A DNA stretch of 64,000 nt from Pelodera strongyloides (Eukaryota; Nematoda; Chromadorea; Rhabditida; Rhabditidae): the NCBI GenBank assembly GCA_036852015.1, contig JAANDG010000188.1:62001-126000 (forward strand), in the 5' to 3' direction. A program made the translations under genes and the position numbers. Under the pieces are notes generated by a model, which worked only from the letters and a program-made list of their open reading frames with translations, was not told where the DNA came from and did no database searches. Below, one piece after another: positions 32,966 to 45,600 of the stretch (positions are counted from its first letter, which is position 1; every line of letters begins with the position of its first letter).

Positions 32966-35900
32966 TTATTCTTCTTCACGATTCGTGCACGGAGAGTTGG
33001 CTCTCGGAGTCCTGCGTCGGTTGATCAGAAAACTGAAAAAAAAAACGAGGAATTTTGGTATTTGGTGATAGGAAAGACCCCGGGAGTAGCCTCCCAAGCC
33101 TCCCACTGGGACTGGAGGTTAGACAAGAGTGCAATATAAACCTTCCCCCTATTCGTCCATATTGTTATCACAAACAGGATTCTTGTCACAGTACTACTAT
33201 AAATTATTACTACAGTACCATTGAAACCATATAACAAACGTCGCTCGATTTCTTACCGCCGGAGAAAGCCCTTGTTGCCTTTGTCTAAGGGCTTAGAGGT
33301 AGCGGTGGTAGCGGCCCCACCTGAGGAACCCGTACCAATGCAATGTGAGCCTAGATCTAGGCCCCTTCTAGTAGATGACGATCTACAACTGAGGAGAGAC
33401 CGCCAGGAAGATGCGCTGCGGGAAACTACCATGTCTGGGGTGGGCGTCGCTGCCTGCAACAGGCAAATATTAGTGGAGAGTGGCAGGCAGCTGAACACCT
33501 CACGCCAGACACAGAGCTTCCAGGGAATGTTAGAGATATCATTTGTTTTCGTTTGCTCGACAAAAACGCGCTGCGAGACTGGAGACGGAGAAGGGTGGCT
33601 ACAGAGATGACCATGGTAATTAGGATTCACCCGGAACCACAAGCAAAAAAGACAGCGGATGGGTTGCGCCTTTTCTTTTAAAACTAGCAAGAGAAACAAA
33701 CCGTTGAACGGGCAGTGATGAGGTCGATTTGCGAAAGTTTATGGTGAAGGTCGGCGTCTTCGGACACGGCGGTGATGAGATCATCAAAGGACACGGCGGG
33801 GTGCGCAGTCGCCAGTGCCTGCAAACGAGCCCGAACAATATAAGGCGTATTTTAAAGCTGCGCAACACGTGGTTTTGATAACCAGATGATTATTTATTAT
33901 TTGCAAATTTTTCTCCATTTTGTGGCCATTCTGTGACGGACTTCGATGGTCACATAAAATGTCTATGATGTATGTAAATGCAGTTTATCCAGTATTGCAT
34001 AAGTTTCAAACCAGGCTTGCCAGTTTTGGACACTTTCGAAGGGATTCCTAAGCCCTACATGTTACTCACAGATTCAGACATAGAATAATCATTGAAAATA
34101 CGGAATCTGAATCTCACTTACGACAGCATCCGATGTAGAGATCGCACCGTGAAGTACAGCCGTCGCAAGACTCGACACGATCTGAACAGCAACATAGATA
34201 CAGTACATAGCGAGTCTCAGTACGGTAGCCAAGCTACACTTGCTGCCCCAGAGAGAGTCGGTAATACGGTAACTATATTGTGGAAGTCGTTAATACTGTA
34301 GCTAAGCTACTGTACTTGCCATATTAGCTAGTATGGTAACTATTTTACAGTAGTGTGTGCGTTAGCGACAATGTTCTCGGCTTTTTGTACAGTACAGGTT
34401 AGTCGTTGCGTCGGATGCTGTTGTGGGTGATACACAAGTTCCTTTCATTCAGAGTAATTGTTTATTCAACAAATACATGCTTCGCAGTGTACAACAAACC
34501 ATTCGCTTGAGCGTATTGTACCGAAAATACATATAAACAAAAAATTCAAGAGTCAGAAAAAAAACTAACCTCCTTGGCTGTGATGCAGTCGCTTTCCGCA
34601 GTATCACAACGTGCGGTCTAAATGATATTTCGAATATTTTATATCCGACGCACTATTCGACGCACAAGATTCACAAACATTAGCTACCTTTGTATAGATA
34701 AGAATTTTAACCATATTGATTGATTTATCAATCAAATTGTTCAAATTTACATAATGTCGTACAATTGCAAGATCAAACTTACATGATGAGAAACGGCTGT
34801 ATCGCAACCAACGCTTGGCTCGACATCGCTCTACAATGAAGGAAAGTTGTACGATGTACAAACAGCAAATTATATACTAATTGTATAAAATCCACAATTA
34901 TTCAAAACCCTTCATTAGTGTTTGCTATTTTAATATTACAACGAGAATTCTAAGAAATTACGAAAAAAAAATCGCATTCACCTCGTCACATTTGGCCATT
35001 GCCGTGTGCACACTTGAGTGACTGACTGAGTTGGTCGTGTGTCCGCCAACAGACTTGGCCGTGATTGTAGACTGGATCTAAAGCTTTATATTTTAAAGCG
35101 AAACACCGGCCGGTTTTTGAAACGCATTGTCGCCAACTGAATTCTTACGTATTTATGCTAAGTTACTCGAATTTAGCTCGATTTTATTATAATTTATGTT
35201 CATTTGCATAAGCAGAATAATAATGCTGGTGTACCTTTAAGTTAACAACCGTTGAAATATTGACTGCTACATAGGGTAGGGTGACCCAATGCCTAGAGTA
35301 TTCCCTCTACTGCATCAAGTCGAGTTAGTATCGGGCCATTGAATCTTTTTACATTTGACTCACGAACCTCTACAGCAGTTGGGCAGATGGGAGACACAGC
35401 AGTCTTAGTGGAAGACATTGCTGTTGCACTCATTGGCGATACCGGAGGAGGAACGAAGGACTGCTAAAAATTGCAAACTACTATATATTACAATATACAT
35501 TAAATATATACATTAAATAAACTAGAGGATAGCGGATGTGTATTGTAAATTAAGAACAATGGGAAAACTGAAACTGACATCGTTAATTACTGTAGTCGAA
35601 GGAAACATAGTGCGGATCTCGCTTTCGGTTGGCTGAAATTGGATAAAATTTGAGGAAGTAGATGTTTGATAGTCAAGGCAAGACTCAAGACCACCCTTCC
35701 GACCCTACCCCCTCCTACAGGCTTAGTGGAAGATATTGCCGTTATATCCGCCGTTATACTGTTACCGCCGGCTGAAGATCTTTCATATTCTTTCGCTTTA
35801 TCTTATAAATGAGTTACCTCGACAGCGACTCGTGAACTAGCACGGAGATCGTCATGGTAGGAAAGGTCACTTTCGGCAGACTCGAATTGAGCACTCTGAA

Positions 35901-38900
35901 ATGAAGGATTGAGAGATGGCAGTCATCATTTAGCTCACTGCCATTGTTGTCATTGTCATTGGCAATGCTTCATTGTCAGGCTGTTGACAGCTCGCATATA
36001 TACTGTCGTCGGATACTGAAATCTCAACTGTTCTTCAATGAATCCGCTTCTGAATAAAAGCCTTACCATGACGGTCGGCATCCCAGCACTTTCGTATGCA
36101 GAACTTGAATTGAGACTGATTTCACTAGCGGTGTTGCAGACTTGATTCTCGAGGTAAGCCTCTAGGTTGACGTTGGGAACCTGTAATATGTGTTTATACT
36201 ATCACTATCAGTGAGTCACTTTTGGGAAATTGTCAGCGACGGTACCTATATGAGACTTTGGAAGGCGAGTTGATTAAAAAGCGGACATTCAACGTGAAGT
36301 TATTCGTGGATATCCTTTTTTCCGCGTGTGATTGATTTTGCCTGTGAACTAATAAGCAATATAAGTGTGCAAGTTCAAGGTGTTTCCGACAGATTGTCAC
36401 CGTAACGCTTGCTTGCGCCCGGCAAATTTTATCTTTGAATTTACAATAAGGTGTTGGCGTACCTCCTGACAGATAAGTTGCGCGACGTTGCGGAGACTCT
36501 GGGACACCTGCCCAATCAGAGGGATCATATGCGAATTGTTGACTATGTAGACGACGCCTTCGAGGGCAATGGCGGCGTCCGCCAGCTGACCTGCTATCTG
36601 AAATTGGGACTTCGTAATTTTATTATGTAAATAAATGAACAAACAAATAAATTTCCTCCAGCGCACACAGCACAGTATTTTACGACCTATTCACAAAAGC
36701 TCTGCCTAACGGCGAAGCGCATTCATTCCCCCATAAATGTCGCGGTTCTAGACGCAATTCATAATTCATACCGTGAGAATAGTGAGTTAGCCGAGTGATT
36801 GTGCTCTAATTAAAACAGGAAAACATACTCCAGTTGCCATAGCGGCAGTGAGGTTTATGGGAAGATTATCAGCTTGCGGTACCACCAATTCGTTAACTTC
36901 ATTACGAAGTTTCAGCTGATGTGCTTCCAACGTACTGGCCTGGCAAATAAAAATAAATATCGGGCAATTCATCTTGGAACAAATATAACTTTCTGCTAAT
37001 GTAATGTGGGAATGTTTACTCAAGAAAGGAATCGACGTTGATAGTGAATTGAGTGTTGTTTTGTATTTTGTATTTTGTAGTTTGCAGTTTGTAGTTTGTA
37101 TTTTGTACAAACAATTATTAAATCATACCTTCTCCGCCAGTTGCACTTCGATTCTGTAGTCTTTGACTAACTGCCATGTCTCATTCAGATGACGATCCAT
37201 TCTCTGATCCAGACTATAGGCCACTTCTTGGACCTTTTCGATGGCAGCAACACAAGCATTCAGCTAAATGAAAAATAATGTTAATAACCTACCGCCATGT
37301 GAACTTGCATTCACATATATCGAGATATATGTTTGAGAGCAGGTGATGCACATTTAGTTGAACTGTATACAACTACTGGATTACGGTAAATAAATGTCGA
37401 AGGCTGTCTCTAACTAGAGAAAAATAGAAAGCGGGTGAAAAAGAAGATTGTAACCCTTTCAAAGACCTCACTTTTTTAAATTGTGCTTCGATCAAGTCGG
37501 CATGTTTGCCACGCTCTCTAATTTCAATCGCGCATCGATGTTCAAGGCCAGCCTCTTGTTGCAGAAGCTGTATTTAGGTTAATATTATTAACATTTCATA
37601 AATAAACTCAATATTTAAAATATAACTAATCATAAGCTCTATTCTTCTACACTTAATTAAAGAGAGGAAACCTTACCGGTGGGCGCAGAAACACTGGGTC
37701 GGAATTGGGTGGTTCGAAGTATGGAACTTTTGTGCGCCGCATACACGCCATTTCTGAGCCGCGCAGCTGCCAAAGTTCTGCCTTTGTAACCCTTACCATT
37801 TCAATTTCTCGCTCATTACTTTCGTCGATTGTGGACAAAACGTTTTCGTTCACGACAAGACGATCAACAATCGAACTGAAATACTGCCTATAGTATAGGA
37901 TAATAATAAAGCATTCATTTATTTCACATTTATTAAAATATGTGTTTTGCTGTCATCATAAGTAGCATCATAAGTAGCATTGTTATATAATTAATTGTTT
38001 CTATCTCAGCTATGCTCTTGCTGGATCGCAGCATCCACCCTTGGAAAGAGCGCGTTAGATCACAGCCTATTTGGCCGAATGGCAAGACGCTTGTCTAATG
38101 ATTACAACGCGGGTTCAAACCCCGCCCGTAACAGTGCGATGACGCCAATTCACAACCTGAAATACTGGATGATATCCCTACACGTCTGAGCACGCTTACG
38201 AAATTTTGCTGTTAGTTTGCAAAATTATTTCTTACCAGTCGGCTCACGCCGCCTGAGGCGACTTACATGGAAATATGATTGGTTTAGCATGGACATACTT
38301 ATATACAAAGTTTCAAACGTATCATAAGAAATTCACTTAATAGAAAACAATTGTTATGCATAGATATTGAGTTGCGAAACTCTTTTTATACCCGAACAGG
38401 AAATTTGCATTTCGTAACGCACATCGGTATGCAAATTAGGCTACAGTTACTCTTTTATATAATAAGATACCTAGCAATTGTAACCTTTACGTAAACAATA
38501 CGTAAAGTAAATGGTCAGTACAGAGGACATTGCATATGGTATGCTAAACCATACTTTCTCGAATTTTTGAAACGATTTGCGAGTCTTTCCACATTTTCAA
38601 TTCCTTCGGCAAGGTGCGCAGCAACTTCACTCTGACGCTGGAGCGTTACGGCAAGTTGAGCCTGTAAACGTTTACAATTAAATGTCAATGCAGTTTTTAT
38701 GCACGTTTTCATAATATAGAACAATTCTTATAACAACGCATGCATAGCATACACCTTTACTCGAGCTGCCTGCAATACGGTAATACGAAGTCGGGATATT
38801 CTAATTGCCGCCCGTAATGGCTTTAAAGCGAAATGCCAGCTCCTTTGGAAAATTTGCATATGATAAGCAAATCCTATGTATCCTATGCTAATTTTGTACG

Positions 38901-39994
38901 ACTGCCGTGGACGATCGTACAAAATTAGCATAGGATACATAGGATTTGCTTATCATATGCAAATTTTCCAAAGGAGCTGGCATTTCGCTTTAACTGCACA
39001 CATGTGATAACTCGTATGGAGAATAGGAATTTGAAAATATTGTTTATATCGTGAGCCTGACCCTTTAAGATGAAGTACATACGCAAAACAAATTAAATAA
39101 GCTGGACGCTAAGATTTCTATAAATACCAAAGTATTTCAGAAGAAAATTCGAAAAATAATTAGCAGCGAGTGGTTTCGATCCACCGACCTCTGGGTTATG
39201 GGCCCAGCACGCTTCCACTGCGCCACGCTGCTGTGTTTGCCGGAACAAGGAAAGCATATAAAGTAAGAGAGGCGCAATTCACGCACAATTTGTCAAAGAA
39301 AAAAATTGTGAATCATCATGCAACCTTATGTTTCAACTCATCACAGTTGTAATTTCGTTGAACATCATTTTGGGTCCTCATTTGGCCAAAATAGAGCTCG
39401 TGCGGGGGAACATCGCCACCAGCCTGAAGTTTTCATATGTACATAAAATTGGGACATAGAGCTTCGACTCTCGCTCACTGGTAATACATAGTTTACCCAA
39501 ATATTTAAAAGCTACGTGGCGGAAGGGTTTGAAAAATGGCGGAAGGATAGCCGTTCTCATACAACAAAACGCTTATGCGCTAACTTACTTTCATAGCAAG
39601 CAGCTTATGACTTAGGGCCATGTGAAGCACGCCAACGACACCAAAAACTATTTCTCATCAGTCGCGATCGATATAATATAATATAATAAATTAACCTAAA
39701 GAAAAGATCTAATAAAATTAAACTCACAACAAGCTCATATTCGGTCTTCAGTGATTCTTCGCTGTTCAATCTTTCTGACAAACTCTCACTGCGAGTTGCT
39801 GTGATTGCCTGAATTGTTCTGTTAGATACATATGCATAAGTAATCTAATAATATATAGGTAAAGAACTATTATTGTAAAATATAGTAAAACTGTATATTG
39901 GTAAAATAGTTTAGTAATATGGAAGAGTATAAGCTCTTACTTCGTTGGAATCGTATAACTTGGGTCCAATGCAGAACTGCTCTACACGAGACAT
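32966..39994 (-). CDS. Unrecognised coiled-coil protein, 19 exons
   Basis: Exons (minus): 39994-39941, 39808-39728, 38661-38555, 37875-37677, 37567-37472, 37263-37129, 36939-36829, 36597-36463, 36180-36067, 35895-35818, 35632-35591, 35463-35368, 35077-34982, 34830-34783, 34617-34570, 34181-34122, 33818-33702, 33453-33257, 33032-32966. All junctions keep phase (most phase 0), giving about 626 residues from MSRVEQFCIGPKLYDSNE to TAA. Residues about 25-310 are helical and coiled-coil-like (AQLAVTLQRQSEVAAHL, LNACVAAIEKVQEVAYSLDQ), with a hydrophobic segment IAGQLADAAIALEGVVYIVN near 263. Residues 310-626 are Ser/Thr-rich; exons 14 and 15 are both 48 bases and share a CDTA motif. The C-terminus is basic (FLINRRRTPRANSPCTNREE). 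No signal peptide. I do not recognise the family, and one or more small exons could be missed. Introns hold tRNA-iMet and two MITEs. Confidence 0.75.
35093..35233. mobile_element. TTAA MITE, family B (copy 4, right end lost)
   Basis: Begins TTAA-AGCGAAACACCGGCCGG with GTTTTTGAAACGCAT. The right part reaches AATGCTGGTGTACC, but the closing CCGGCCGG...TTCGCTTTAA is missing. In the intron between exons 12 and 13 of the coiled-coil gene. Confidence 0.75.
38066..38140 (+). pseudogene. tRNA-like remnant
   Basis: TTGGCCGAATGGCAAGACG resembles a D arm and GCGGGTTCAAACCCCGC is a perfect T arm. The acceptor ends do not pair and the anticodon arm is imperfect. In an intron of the coiled-coil gene, antisense to it. 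Confidence 0.4.
38823..38993. mobile_element. Palindromic TTAA MITE, family A (copy 3)
   Basis: A 171-bp hairpin with ends TTAA-AGCGAAATGCCAGCTCC and GGAGCTGGCATTTCGCT-TTAA. The arms look virtually perfect. In the intron between exons 2 and 3 of the coiled-coil gene. Confidence 0.93.
39161..39232 (-). tRNA. Initiator tRNA-Met (CAU)
   Basis: A 72-nt cloverleaf: acceptor AGCAGCG/CGCTGCT with discriminator A. The D arm is GGCGCAGTGGAAGCG. The anticodon arm GCTGGGCCCATAACCCAG carries the GGG/CCC stem pairs typical of initiators, and the T loop is ATCGAAA rather than TTCGAAA, as in eukaryotic initiators. In an intron of the coiled-coil gene, same strand. Confidence 0.95.
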
Positions 39995-40179
39995 CGCTGC
40001 TGGCGTGAATGTTGATTAATTGATCCTTAGCAATCACATCAAAAATTCTAATTAAGTTAAGATATAAGGCTTCTTGCAGAGGTTCGAATGTGTTTCATCA
40101 AACGACAAGAAGAGAACTACGTTGCACTTTGCGTTCTGCACAGTACTGTGTGTTTTACCGATCGAAAATAACACTGAGG

Positions 40180-40480
40180 AAACTTGGCCGGTGCGCGGCC
40201 TACACTGGGCCCGAAAAAGGTGGGCCGCCTACACCTCGTCTACACCTCGCCCATAAATGGGAAAGCGGCTCGAGAAACACAGAAAAGGTGGGCGGCTGGT
40301 GCGCTTGGTGTGGGCCCGGTGTAGGCATGGTGTAGGCGAACTAAAATACACAGGAAAGTTGAATATCGCCGTCCTCAGGCGTACACCAGGCCCACCCTTG
40401 GCCGGCGCGCCGCCTACACAAGGATCAAAATGTTTGGACCGCCATGCCTGGGCCCACCGGTTTTTGTAAGCCGCGTGCCG
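40180..40480. repeat. GC-rich dispersed repeat (GTGGGCCGCCTACACC motifs)
   Basis: Repeated words GGCCTACACTGGGCCC, GGTGGGCCGCCTACACC, TACACCAGGCCCACC and GGCGCGCCGCC occur in both orientations. Similar words occur at 58546-58625 and, more weakly, at 52815-53030. The base composition contrasts sharply with the surrounding AT-rich DNA. Confidence 0.6.
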
Positions 40481-40654
40481 GCCAAAGATTGTCGTTGAAT
40501 GCTATCAAAGACTGGTGTGCTGCAATGTATACTTGGAAAATATGTGTACGTAGTTTCCCTTGATTACCTTGACGACTTGTACTTCAGCGTCAAGGTCGAT
40601 TTGACAGCTGCGAATACCACGTTGTGTTTCATTATCTTGGATCCTTGGAGACCT

Positions 40655-40786
40655 GAGGCCATATTCACCACTCCGACTCCCTCCGGGAAATATTCCCTGG
40701 GGACAGAAAATAGTACTCCAATGTGAGACAGGCAGAGAAAAAGACGGGGAATTCCCCATGGGGAATTGAGTGGTGAATATGGCCTC
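40655..40786. mobile_element. Small MITE with 18-bp terminal inverted repeats
   Basis: GAGGCCATATTCACCACTC at the left is mirrored by GAGTGGTGAATATGGCCTC at the right; a second inner pair GGGGAATTCCCC sits near 40747-40758. 132 bp, no coding potential. Confidence 0.8.
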
Positions 40787-41331
40787 TGATGCGGTTCCAG
40801 TAGTTGTTGTACGACGACGAGTTACAGTCTGCTTTTCTTACAAGAAGGACGCGTGATATATTACGGTTCTGGGTTCTGGGACGTCCGACAAATCGGTTAG
40901 CTTCCAGAACGTGAGCTACTTCCGTTCGTCGGGCTGATTACCTACCTATCTATTGTTCGGTCTTCTATGGCTTCTGATTAATTTTGTTTGCTGTTCTCTC
41001 TAAAAGGTTCATTCCGTGTTCTATAGCATTCCGTGTTCTATTCCGTGTTCTGATGCCTTCTTTAGTAGTTGTACAGTTTCCAACTTTGAGGTTAGGTTTC
41101 AGACGCGAATTCAAGTCCAGCACTGTAGAAATGTCCTTCACTCTTAGGTGTTGTCCCACGAGTTCTTCAATTTTTACTTGGTATTCTGAGGGCAAAGTGG
41201 AACAGCCAAGGAGTGGAACTGGAACAGCCAACGAATTCACTTTACTAATCAGATAACCATCCACAGAAACAACAAGCTATATACTTATATTGCGTTTTAT
41301 TAACCAAAAATGTATATTTATATTAGATTGT

Positions 41332-41580
41332 TAGGGCGCATTCGAGTTGGACATTTTCCGGAAAAGAAAAGAAAAAAGTGGTTCGAGATGGACACCCAGA
41401 AAAAAAATAATACACGCAAAATAATTGTCGAAAATGCAATTGTACCGTAATTGAAACTAAAATCAATCGATCATTTGCATGTGTATGCGTGGCAATTGCA
41501 TTCTTTTCTGGTGAAATCCATCTCGAACCACTTTTTTCCTTTTCTTTTCCGGAAAATGTCCAACTCGAATGCGCCCTTAG
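41332..41580. mobile_element. Foldback element with about 63-bp arms
   Basis: TAGGGCGCATTCGAGTTGG plus ACATTTTCCGGAAAAGAAAAG at the left is mirrored at 41517-41579. The inner spacer is about 120 bp. Confidence 0.85.
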
Positions 41581-42008
41581 AATTTTGAAAAAACTACGCG
41601 AAATACACAAAACTTATTTTCTAAATCATCAACGTGCTACCGTACACGAAACCTTTTTAAATGGAACGGTAAATTGCTTTTAATATTTCGATCGATATTC
41701 TCCAAGGCAGGGATTTTTTGAGTTTTGGGTTTTCTTCGTTCTTTTGTGGTAATTTCGCTTGCCTTTGATTTCTGTTGATTATTGTTGCTTTGAAATCTCT
41801 CAATATTGTATTCCTTTGCCGTTTTTGTTCACGTAGTTTGTGCTTCACGTTTGCTCACACCTTCTTCTTATACGTTTTTTGGTCACGTAATCTTGCTGTC
41901 TTCGGCTGCCCGGAAGTTTTATATTGACGAATATTTCGAAGCATTCTAGCGTAAGATCTCCAACCGTTGTACATTCAATCATCGTTCCTAATTCGGTGGG
42001 CAACGTTC

Positions 42009-42092
42009 TCAAAATTTAATGCCAGTGAATGTGCATTGTTAATTTGAAATCTCAAAATTTGATGCTAGTGAATGTGCATTGTTAATTTGAAA
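42009..42092. repeat. 42-bp direct tandem duplication
   Basis: CTCAAAATTTAATGCCAGTG and the following AATGTGCATTGTTAATTTGAAA occur twice in a row with two or three differences (period 42). It interrupts the minus-strand coding-like stretch. Confidence 0.85.
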
Positions 42093-42689
42093 CCTTTTTT
42101 CAGCCGTCCGAAATGTATATTTATTCGCTTATCATTTAAAAGTAACATCTCACGAGTTCCTTCCACCACTTGCCATCTTCTATCCGGAGTTTCCAGAATG
42201 TGAATACGTTGTTCCTTCTTGTTGATCCAAATCCAAATTGAACTCCTTGGAATGATGTCTTCTGTCGGAAATCGTGGACGGTTATAGTTATGAGTAATGA
42301 GTGTATTAGTCTCTTAGTGTTTTGTTTTGAAAGCAGTATTTTTGAGCACCTAAACCTAAACTGTAACAATATGTTTATGTGTCTCCATGTATCACTGCAT
42401 GTTGCATAGTTGCATTCTTGCTGTTTTTCCCTTTATAGCACTTGTAGGTTTTGTGTTGTGTCCTATTTCTTGCGGTGTCCTATTACTGTAAGAGCGTTGC
42501 GAGTCGCGTTTGTAAATTCCCGCCCTGAAATTAGGATTTATTTTTTAAATTTCGAAAGTGTTGAAGCTGTTTTGCGTTTAATGCTTCGTGTTTCGTCATT
42601 TTGCTTGTCGTCGAGAGTTGCTTCGATCCTATTTATCAATAGTAACAATAGAAATTTCAGGTTCAATAAGAGCCCAACCTATCTGTAAA

Positions 42690-45600
42690 ATGAATCTCAA
42701 TGCGAGTGTGGACGGTTCACAAAGCGTGTACACCGAACAGTACAATGTGAGTGAATTAATGCATTTGATATAGTCGAAATGTTGGTAGTAATCTCCTAAC
42801 TCTCAGCGGTAACTGTGATTTTTTGTGAATGTATTGGATATACCGTGTTGCTGTTGTTTCTTTCCATAGCCATAATGCACTACTTTTTATTTTTCACAAG
42901 GCAAGACTGGACGTTAAACTACGTGGCTACGAATTATTGTGCTTATATATATATATATACATATATTGTTTGGATTATCTTCTGTTTTAGGCAATGACAA
43001 GGGTTTTGACTAACGTCGCCGAGCTTCAACAAGCCATGATGTCCCAGTTTAACACTCTATCCTCCCAGTTGGAGGGTTTGAGAGTGAGTTCTTTTTTAGT
43101 TGCGTTTATTTTGATGAGTCTCCACGAAAGAATGACTTGGTTTAGCTATGCAGAATGAATTATTATAATTTTCATTTAGTTGCATAATATTGACCTTTAT
43201 TTGAGAGATTGAGAGGAGAAATCATGGGTCATGGTATGAAAAGTTAATTAAAAACGAGCTGGAGGTGTACATAATTGAGCTATACATGAGGGGGGATAAA
43301 GCTTGTTTTATTTATATAGTTGAAAATTGTTGTAATCATTTGATTGGTGATTTTTAGGGCGAGGTTCGTGGTTCCCTTCAGCCAATAGTCGCTGCTATTA
43401 ATCGACTGGAAGGTTCTTCTGAGAAAACACGCGATTCGCATGATAAGGAGGTTCGTTTATTTGGAAAAGACTAACATTGAAGTCAACCTAGGTAACACAC
43501 GTAACTGTATGAGAAAAATGCTCTTTGAAGGAAGGAGGAGCGCGACTCGAGAATCTCGTCGTGCTCTTATAATTGTGTGATTTGTGATATATTGTAAACT
43601 CGTCATATAAATTGCATGTGAGAGTCAATATAGGGTCTGTTTTCCATTTTATAATTATTGTATGAATATATCTACGCTATATAAGTGTCCTCCTTTATTC
43701 AAGAGCGCAAGCTTTGCGGATTTTGCTCGCGATGTTGTATGTTCCCGAGTATAATTGACGGCGGGTTCCCGGCTCCCAAACGTCCAAATGGCACACCCTT
43801 ATTCTGAATTCTGATGAATTGTTATTCAGATTGAGAGGATGATGAGACTTCTGGAAACGCTTGCTCTAAAGGGCCCGGCCTCATCTGGTGCGGGTTCTTC
43901 GAACACACAGACACAACAACAGCAACAAGCAACAAGTGCTGCGAATCTCCAACAACAACAGCTTCAACATCAACAGAATCTGATGCAGGTTGGTGTTTTT
44001 GGTCTGGATTATTATTGTTATTTTTTTCTGCTGTCCTGACTGGTTAGTTCTAAGTGCTATGTTTTTGGAAATTTGGAATTTAGTCATTTATGGACCATAA
44101 TATACGTTACGGTACACGGTAGAAGTAGACATGGTAATTCGTAATTGTTTACTTTTCAGCAATACTACGCGAGCATGCTGGGTGGCATGGGTACTGCAGC
44201 TGCACAAATGCAGGCTCAAGCACAGGCTCAGGCCCAAGCCCAAGCGGCGGCTATTGCAGCAGCTCGTGCGGGCAGCATGAATGCTGCTGGATTGCAGGGT
44301 TATGGTGGTAAGTTATTCTGTTTTTTTTTCTTCAGCCCTTTTACGTCATCGCATTCACACTTGCTGTGTACCTGTATGTGTAATTTCATATTGCTGAAAA
44401 TCGAGAAATGTGACGAAAGTCGTTTATATTTTTGTTTCCAGGAATGTCGTTGACAGGGTCTGGTAATGCTTCTTCAGCTATTGGTGCCTCTATGCAAGCT
44501 CCTGTATCGGCTGCGATCGCTCCACAGGTATGTTAGACCAGTGTTTATTGTTTGTTTATAGTGATTTGTTTGTTTCATTGTTTCACTGTGACTGTGTGGT
44601 TCTTTAAAAATGTATTGCACCGCATCAAATACAAAAAGTAGTATTAAGAAAAAAATGTAAGGAAGCAGATATATAAGTGCACCCCTGAACAGTTCGACGT
44701 AGAGAAACTGGAGGAGTGATTATTTTTGCATGAGAATTGTCGGACCTAATCTATTTTCCCTTGTTTTCTTTATGAGCCTAGACCAATAATCTAATTGTAA
44801 TTTCCGTATGATTCGCTGATGCAATTGTAGGCTTCTATTGCTGCCCAAGCTGCACCATCATTTGCTTCACCGGCTGCCTCTTCGGTCGCTCCAGCCGCAT
44901 CGATTACTGGTTCTACCGCTTCTCCCGCGAAGCCCATTTTCTCATTTGGGCAAACTTCGTCTCCATCCGTAGTCCAGAAGCCTGCGATCAGTATTGCTCC
45001 ACAGGCAACACCGACCGCTGCCGCAAAACCGCCCATCGCCACTGCTTCGCCATTTTCCGGCGGTATATTCTCAAAGGGTGAGATTTTTTTCCCCACGAAT
45101 GTTTGATGTCAGTCTATGTTGGCCTACGGTCTAAACTGTTGCCTTTACTATTGTTGCGCGTCTGGTGACTAGTTGTATGTAATATGCTTGCAAAAAAAGT
45201 ACATTTTATTCTTATTTAGCTGCTGAGGCGACTACTCCGATCACTTCCCAACTGGCCAAGCCTTCGATCACTGCTCCCACTGCTGGGGCGGGAGACGAGG
45301 AAGATGACCACGGACATCCGGAGGAATATGAACCCGATGCCGATTTCAAACCAGTCGTCCCACTTCCCGAACTAGTTGACGTTGTTACAGGAGAGGAGGG
45401 TGAAAATGTGGGTTTGTCGGTTTTCTTGGTCCTTTTTTTTAAAGCGAAATGCTAGCCCCTTTGGAAAATTTGCATATGATAAGCAAATCCTATGTATCCT
45501 ATGCTAATTTTGCGCGATCGTCCACGGCAATAGGATACATAGGATTTGCTTATCATATGCAAATTTTCCAGAGACTGGCATTTCGCTTTAAAATTGTTGG

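Larger units (their letters stand above)
39995..42689. other. Region between divergent genes: GC-rich repeats, two MITEs, coding-like minus-strand stretches
   Basis: It separates the coiled-coil gene (minus) from the nucleoporin gene (plus). 40180-40480 is a GC-rich repeat cluster, 40655-40786 and 41332-41580 are foldback elements, and 40976-41279 and 42065-42313 read as protein-like on the minus strand (see findings) without a coherent splice chain. A 3' splice site TTTCAG at 42660 precedes the nucleoporin start. Confidence 0.5.

Noticed and set aside
32976..33032. Alternative last exon frame of the coiled-coil gene ending at TGA 32976-32978
   Set aside because: It reads well (SDQPTQDSESQLSVHES) but does not match the phase-2 end of the preceding exon; the TAA at 32966-32968 does.
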